A stretch of DNA of 9,490 nt from positions 1-9,490 of the forward strand of contig VFKQ01000343.1 in assembly GCA_009885445.1 (NCBI GenBank), read 5' to 3'. This DNA is from Anaerolineaceae bacterium. GTDB lineage: Bacteria > Chloroflexota > Anaerolineae > Anaerolineales > Villigracilaceae. A model generated the notes under the pieces. That model ran no database searches, was not told the origin of the DNA, and saw only the letters and a list, made by a program, of their open reading frames with translations. A program made the position numbers and the translations under genes. Below, piece by piece: positions 6,333 to 9,490 of this stretch. Position 1 is the first letter of the stretch, and the number at the start of each line of letters is the position of its first letter.

Positions 6333-7094
6333 TTAATACTTCGGCTCTTCAATATAATGTAACTTCTCAGGGTGCTCACGCACAATCACCGACATGTTGT
6401 CAAAAAATTCATTCGCGGTGGCGAAATGCACCTTCGCCGCGCCGACTTGAATTTCCTTGATGACGCCCGCGGCCAGCAGTTCATCCATGGCGGGGTTGAT
6501 GAAAGTTTTTACGCGGTCGCTGTCCCGCACGAACATCGAGTAAGTTTTCACGCGCGGGACGCGGTCGTAGCCCATGTAGATGCCCGCGAATTCTTTTATG
6601 CGGCGATAGTCACAGCCCGTGCGATATTCCACGTAGTGATGCATCGAGAAGGTGTTGTTGAAATCGAGGCCGATGCTGAGGATGGTGCCGTTCAATTTGT
6701 GGAACAACGCGAACGCGGAGTTGGGTCCGTAGGCCTCGGCGTCATCGGCGGCGGCGAATTCGTCGGCGCGGGCGCCCCAAACGGAGAAACTGTAAATCGG
6801 ATGCGGAGTCCGCTTCACGCGCGGCCTGAGGCGGGCCAACTCGGTGATGGCGCCCATCTTCGAGGGCGTCTCCAAAACATCGAAGTAGTGCGTCTCCGTC
6901 CACGCTTGAAAATTGAATGCGGGAAATAAAACTGTTCCGCGCGGGCCAACGAGGTCGCGCATCACGTCTATCACCGTGTCCGCGCCGCCGACGACTCCGC
7001 CGAGCGATTTATAGGATGTGTGCACGATGATCGTCGCGCCGTCTTGCACCTGCGTGGCGCGAAAACCATCCAGCAATTCTGCGCGCGTCAGCAT
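6333..7094 (-). CDS. AAC(3)-family N-acyltransferase
   Basis: A 253-residue protein of the aminoglycoside 3-N-acetyltransferase family (antibiotic_NAT fold), which transfers an acyl group from CoA to an amino group. Visible signatures are HTSYKSLG (25-32), GTVLFPAFNF (53-62), KMGAITELAR (79-88), RTPHPIYSFSVWG (95-107), and MHHYVE (151-156) with the likely catalytic His/Glu. The family is named for antibiotic resistance, but members inside polysaccharide clusters probably acylate amino sugars; with a cytidylyltransferase, a NeuB relic and a glycosyltransferase around it, that is the better reading here. The start ATG (7094-7092) touches the TAA of the LapA gene with no base between, so translation probably depends on reinitiation; no Shine-Dalgarno is seen. 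The gene is full length. Confidence 0.88.
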   Translation of the reverse strand: MLTRAELLDGFRATQVQDGATIIVHTSYKSLGGVVGGADTVIDVMRDLVGPRGTVLFPAFNFQAWTETHYFDVLETPSKMGAITELARLRPRVKRTPHPIYSFSVWGARADEFAAADDAEAYGPNSAFALFHKLNGTILSIGLDFNNTFSMHHYVEYRTGCDYRRIKEFAGIYMGYDRVPRVKTYSMFVRDSDRVKTFINPAMDELLAAGVIKEIQVGAAKVHFATANEFFDNMSVIVREHPEKLHYIEEPKY

Positions 7095-7427
7095 TTAAGC
7101 GGCGGGGTCTTTGGGTTTCGCAACTGGCGGCATGTCGGCCATGTGCTGAGATTTTGATTGTTTCGTCGCAGGTTGTTTCGGCGTCGATTCCAATTCGGCC
7201 ACGCGGCGTTTGTGACGCGACGCAGTGAATCGATGCGAGATGACCGAGGGCGTCATGAACAGGATGCCGAGCAGGATGCCGATGATGAGCGCCATCAGCA
7301 AAAATAAACCCACCTGTCCATCGGCCTGATAACCAAAAATAACCAGATGAACCGGGATTTGGTTGGCCAGCGCAAAGACGACGGCGACGACTGCAATGAT
7401 CAAGATGAGCACAAGTGTGAAAATCAT
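7095..7427 (-). CDS. LapA-family (DUF1049) two-helix membrane protein
   Basis: A 110-residue protein with two hydrophobic helices (about 3-20 and 40-60) separated by a short extracytoplasmic turn (NQIPVHLVIFGYQADGQ), then a basic, Lys/Pro-rich soluble tail (65-110). This is the layout of the LapA/YciS family, which in Escherichia coli helps regulate lipopolysaccharide assembly; the role in other bacteria is not settled. Its ATG overlaps the TGA of the glycosyltransferase (ATGA), a strong GGAGG lies five bases upstream inside that gene, and its stop abuts the acyltransferase start. It may anchor or organise the glycan enzymes at the membrane; that is inference. Confidence 0.85.
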   Translation of the reverse strand: MIFTLVLILIIAVVAVVFALANQIPVHLVIFGYQADGQVGLFLLMALIIGILLGILFMTPSVISHRFTASRHKRRVAELESTPKQPATKQSKSQHMADMPPVAKPKDPAA

Positions 7428-8539
7428 TTGGACCTCCGTGCGAGTTGGATTGTCTGCTCATAAGCGACGAGCAGTTGCGAAAAATTTTTCTGCCAATCAG
7501 CGCGCATCAGCGCGGACCTTCTGGCGGCCTGCCCGACCTGAGCCAGATTCTCCCTTTGAGCGATCGCGGCGAGAATCTTTGCGGCCAGCGAGTCGGCGTC
7601 GCCATCAGTGAAGAGCCAGCCGTTTTCGTTTTCGACGACCCACTCTTTATTTGCAGGGATGTCGGAGACGAGGCTGGGCAGACCGCAGGCGAGGGCCTCC
7701 ATCAGCGAAACGGACGAGCCGTCGACGTGCGAGGGCGAGATGTACAGATTAGCCATATGATACCAGCGAGGCAGGTCGCGTTGAGAAACTTGTCCGGGCA
7801 TCGAGACTCTGTCGAGCACTCCGCCGCTTTGCAAAATTTTGCGAAGCGCCCCGCCCTGCGAGCCGCCGCCGAGGAGCAGTAAGTCCACGTTGGAGTTTTG
7901 GCGCGCGACTTTGACGAAGGCTTTCGCTAAAACATCCACGCCGTATCTTGGTTCCCATGAGCGGTTACAAAATAATGTAAAGCGAGGATTGGAGGATTGG
8001 AGGATTGGAGAATTGGGGGATGGTGCAAACTGTGCGAGGTCCACGCCCCAGGGGAAGACGATGGTACTGTCAGGGTTCATGCCGTAGGCCACGGCTTTGT
8101 CGCGGGTGACATTTGCGTCGCTGGTGAAGAAAGTGCTATGGCGTAAAACGTAACGCGTAATGCGTTCCATCCATTTATTTTTGTGGACGTCTTCCATTAA
8201 GTCGAATCCCCAAGACATGGTGAGCAACGGATGTGCGCCGCTGAGGGCGGCGATGAATGCGCAGGTTTGAATCGGGCCGGCGTGAATCAAATCGGGCCGG
8301 ATGCTTTTCGTCAAACGTCGAAAGTCGAAGGTCAAACGCGGCAGGTCGCGCCAGCGGAATTCTCGTTGTCCGCCCGCCCATTGGACTTGCTGAATCTTTG
8401 CGGGCACGGGGCGGTCTTCGACCTGTCGTTGTCCGCGTTGCAAGCGGACGTAAAAAACTTCGTGCTCGGTCTCGGCGAGGGAGGCGAGGAAGCGATGGTC
8501 GTGAGGCGAATAATCGTAGGTGAAGTAGATGATTTTCAT
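7424..8539 (-). CDS. GT4-type glycosyltransferase
   Basis: A 371-residue GT-B fold glycosyltransferase, probably cytoplasmic or membrane-associated, that would add a sugar to a surface glycan. The N-terminal acceptor half starts MKIIYFTYDYSPHDHRFL and includes TMSWGFDLMEDV (107-118) and VFPWGVD (161-167). The C-terminal donor half includes LFCNRSWEPRYGVDVL, LLLLGGGSQG, and the donor motif SPSHVDGSSVSLMEALACG (268-286) with E281. ATG 8539 is chosen because homology begins there; the frame runs open upstream through a repeat into the NeuB gene, giving nonsense (VHEGHKGF-like) sequence. No Shine-Dalgarno precedes the start, where the repeat sits. Three short tandem repeats lie inside the gene (7984-8023, 8141-8168, 8310-8337), most conspicuously PSPNSPILQSSNP at 173-185 between the two domains, where extra length is tolerable. 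Confidence 0.88.
   Translation of the reverse strand: MKIIYFTYDYSPHDHRFLASLAETEHEVFYVRLQRGQRQVEDRPVPAKIQQVQWAGGQREFRWRDLPRLTFDFRRLTKSIRPDLIHAGPIQTCAFIAALSGAHPLLTMSWGFDLMEDVHKNKWMERITRYVLRHSTFFTSDANVTRDKAVAYGMNPDSTIVFPWGVDLAQFAPSPNSPILQSSNPRFTLFCNRSWEPRYGVDVLAKAFVKVARQNSNVDLLLLGGGSQGGALRKILQSGGVLDRVSMPGQVSQRDLPRWYHMANLYISPSHVDGSSVSLMEALACGLPSLVSDIPANKEWVVENENGWLFTDGDADSLAAKILAAIAQRENLAQVGQAARRSALMRADWQKNFSQLLVAYEQTIQLARRSK
7432..7438 (-). promoter_or_regulatory. Shine-Dalgarno for the LapA gene, inside the glycosyltransferase gene
   Basis: On the minus strand CGGAGGT precedes the LapA ATG with about five bases between GGAGG(T) and the start. It is the strongest ribosome site in the minus-strand set and supports the ATGA-overlap start. 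Confidence 0.75.
7984..8023. repeat. 8-base tandem repeat (GAGGATTG type) inside the glycosyltransferase gene
   Basis: Three perfect GAGGATTG units (7984-8007) are followed by GAGAATTG and a decayed GGGGATGG. On the coding strand they encode PSPNSPILQSSNP, a low-complexity linker between the two Rossmann halves. Three units are 24 bases, so gain or loss of three keeps the frame. Confidence 0.8.
8141..8168. repeat. 7-base tandem repeat (GCGTAAA type) inside the glycosyltransferase gene
   Basis: The units are GCGTAAA, ACGTAAC, GCGTAAT and a decayed GCGTTCC. They encode ERITRYVLR on the coding strand. The motif is related to the ACGTAAA repeat at 3940-3960. Confidence 0.55.
8310..8337. repeat. 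7-base tandem repeat (GTCGAAA type) inside the glycosyltransferase gene
   Basis: The four plus-strand units are GTCAAAC, GTCGAAA, GTCGAAG and GTCAAAC. They encode LTFDFRRLTK (about 69-78). GTC is fixed at the start of each unit while the tail varies. Confidence 0.65.
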
Positions 8540-8548
8540 AAAACATTT

Positions 8549-8613
8549 AAACACGAAGGGCACAAAGCACACGAAGTAAAAGCCTTTGTGCCCTTCGTGT
8601 ACTTTGTGTTTAA
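8549..8613. repeat. Inverted repeat between the NeuB and glycosyltransferase genes (ACACGAAGGGCACAAAG type)
   Basis: ACACGAAGGGCACAAAG (8551-8567) pairs perfectly over 17 bases with CTTTGTGCCCTTCGTGT (8584-8600). Partial extra units (CACACGAAG, ACTTTGTG) and a TTTAAAC/GTTTAA margin lie around it. The TAA stop of the NeuB-like gene is at its edge (8612-8610) and the glycosyltransferase start is ten bases beyond the other edge. It carries no T run suited to a terminator. In the glycosyltransferase frame it is open and would read as HKVHEGHKGF, a nonsense extension. Confidence 0.75.
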
Positions 8614-9047
8614 TTGGTTTTCGACTCGCCCAGATTCGTCCAACGCAACTCTTTGCCGAGAGGCATGTCAACCAATGCTTTTGTTCCGATGACATCATTG
8701 ATTTGATCAGGTTTGATCGCGCCAGGAGTGGCGGGACGCAACACATCAATCATCTCGCGGACAAAGACTTCGCCCGCCTGGATGTTGCGCGCGGCGCGCA
8801 GACGGCGGCGTTGGACGATCTGCGTTTCCAGCTCGTTGTCGGCGATGAATTTATCGGGCGAGCCGAGCGAGCGTTCGAGCAGACGAGTCTCCGCGACCAT
8901 CTTGGCCGCGTCCGCACCGGCTTCTTTGGCCAGGCGAATCAGCTGTTTGGCGCGCTCGATGTCGCCATCATGATTCGCGGCGATGTCCGCGATGAAGTAG
9001 GTGGGGTGGTTGGGGCCGATGACGTGGTTGCCGAATTTGATTTCCAT
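8610..9047 (-). CDS. neuB: NeuB-like nonulosonic acid synthase with in-frame loss of the catalytic barrel
   Basis: Intact NeuB proteins (~340-360 residues) condense PEP with an amino sugar to make sialic, legionaminic or pseudaminic acid-type sugars. Here only 145 residues remain. Residues 1-49 are the normal start of the TIM barrel (HPTYFIADIAANHDGD, then AKQLIRLAKEAGADAAK). From residue 50 (MVAETRLLERSLG) the protein jumps to the segment that normally precedes the C-terminal antifreeze-like SAF domain, whose RRRLRAARNIQAGEVF and IGTKALVDMPLGKELRW follow at about 79-138. Roughly 200 residues carrying the PEP and metal sites are missing with the frame kept; the join is near 8900/8901. The start looks genuine: GAGGA lies five bases upstream. 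It is the first gene of the minus-strand set. As written it should not be a synthase; it could be a decayed gene, a stand-alone SAF relic or an assembly collapse. Confidence 0.85.
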   Translation of the reverse strand: MEIKFGNHVIGPNHPTYFIADIAANHDGDIERAKQLIRLAKEAGADAAKMVAETRLLERSLGSPDKFIADNELETQIVQRRRLRAARNIQAGEVFVREMIDVLRPATPGAIKPDQINDVIGTKALVDMPLGKELRWTNLGESKTN

Positions 9048-9051
9048 TTTG

Positions 9052-9056
9052 TCCTC
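9052..9056 (-). promoter_or_regulatory. Shine-Dalgarno for the NeuB-like gene
   Basis: On the minus strand GAGGA lies about four to five bases before the ATG at 9047, supporting that start. No convincing promoter boxes were identified further upstream. Confidence 0.6.
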
Positions 9057-9133
9057 AGCTGAGAAGTTCTAGAATACAACCTGTTCTTGGATTTTTAGCG
9101 ATATAAGCAGGTCTCAAGCTTTGCCCGTTAGTT

Positions 9134-9295
9134 TCATATGCACCCTGCTTCTGGTTTTGGAAGTTGCTGAATTTCTGGATGAGATTTAATTATTTGGCTA
9201 ATCAAATCCATGAGCTCTCGCAATTTGTCAGCTTTTGTGGCAGTGTCCCTGTAACGAGTGATGACAAAAAAGGATGTTTGTGCTCTGTCTAAAAT
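9134..9295 (-). pseudogene. Possible 3' remnant of an unrecognised gene
   Basis: A 53-codon frame ends at TGA 9136-9134 and reads like real protein in its second half (for example KADKLRELMDLISQIIKSHP and EIQQLPKPEAG), but it has no start codon before an internal Met. Going upstream in the same frame, two adjacent stops (TAA TAG, 9301-9296) interrupt it, and then another 34 codons are open to 9403. I do not recognise the protein. Base composition is AT-rich unlike the genes to the left. It could be a decayed gene end or chance. Confidence 0.3.
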
Positions 9296-9303
9296 CTATT
9301 ATT

Positions 9304-9327
9304 CTCGAAACCAATCTAAGTTTCGAG
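9304..9327. repeat. Small hairpin, 8-base stem
   Basis: CTCGAAAC (9304-9311) and GTTTCGAG (9320-9327) are exact complements with an eight-base loop. There is no T run, so it is not called a terminator. Confidence 0.4.
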
Positions 9328-9421
9328 GAACAACAGAATGGATTATACGGCATGCTACTGTCGGTCGCGGCAATGTTCTATGTTTGTGTGCACGCAAACC
9401 ATGTCAGAGACTCGGCGTAAG

Positions 9422-9483
9422 GACTTCGGAAATTTCCCTGGATGCGCCTAAAACGGGGATCCCTCTTAAAGATTTCCGAAGTC
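9422..9483. repeat. Inverted repeat at the window edge (GACTTCGGAAAT type)
   Basis: GACTTCGGAAAT (9422-9433) and ATTTCCGAAGTC (9472-9483) are exact 12-base complements enclosing 38 bases. One plus-strand frame across it is open (TSEISLDAPKTGIPLKDF). It resembles the other small dispersed elements of this window in form but shares no sequence with them. Confidence 0.6.
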
Positions 9484-9490
9484 TGAATCG

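Larger units (their letters stand above)
9063..9490. other. AT-rich, gene-poor region
   Basis: Counting by hand, 9061-9240 is about 39 percent G+C, against about 65 percent in 8881-8940. Apart from the possible gene remnant, a small hairpin and the edge inverted repeat, no complete gene is seen. It should include the promoter of the minus-strand set, but no clear -35/-10 pair was found. Confidence 0.5.

Noticed and set aside
6372..6929. 185-codon open frame on the plus strand
   Set aside because: It is antisense to the AAC(3)-family gene, whose motifs are clear; no ribosome site or recognisable domain.
6333..7094. Aminoglycoside resistance gene
   Set aside because: The fold is AAC(3), but the glycan operon context and lack of mobile resistance markers make sugar N-acylation more likely.
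8540..8749. N-terminal extension of the glycosyltransferase to 8749
   Set aside because: The extension overlaps the NeuB gene and reads through a repeat into nonsense sequence; homology begins at 8539.
9422..9483. Integron attC site
   Set aside because: The paired 7-base core motifs (RYYYAAC/GTTRRRY) are not found at the arms, and no integrase or cassette structure is visible.

Overview
The window reads as chromosomal accessory DNA from a free-living bacterium, most likely a member of the Chloroflexota (Anaerolineae). This placement is an inference from protein flavour and from the very high density of small palindromic and tandem repeats scattered between and inside genes. No rRNA, tRNA, phage or transposase gene was seen. 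Most of the window is of moderately high GC, but the last ~430 bases are clearly AT-richer.

Plus-strand half (2-3930): the 3' part of a PYROXD2/phytoene-desaturase-like FAD oxidoreductase, followed by a strong hairpin terminator; a repeat-filled gap; a membrane fatty-acid desaturase with three histidine boxes; a 229-base gap with a possible leaderless mini-ORF and a second strong terminator; then a Rieske non-haem iron oxygenase alpha subunit. All three are redox enzymes of lipids or small molecules, but the two terminators suggest separate transcripts.

Minus-strand half (9047 down to 3942): a surface-glycan gene set in the order NeuB-like NulO synthase, GT4 glycosyltransferase, LapA-type membrane protein, AAC(3)-family N-acyltransferase, DUF4910/DUF2172 aminopeptidase-like protein, and SpsF-like cytidylyltransferase. 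The middle genes are tightly coupled (ATGA overlap, then TAAATG). This resembles a cassette for making, modifying, activating and transferring a nonulosonic-acid-type or amino sugar. The two halves meet tail to tail with 11 bases between stop codons.

The most notable points are: (i) the NeuB gene keeps its start, first ~49 residues and C-terminal SAF domain, but lacks almost the whole catalytic barrel in frame; (ii) a 50-base double-hairpin element sits in frame inside the oxidoreductase gene; (iii) several 7-base (and one 8-base) tandem repeats lie inside coding sequence; (iv) two copies of a ~150-base inverted-repeat element and two other palindromes sit at gene boundaries, where they supply or adjoin stop and start codons.
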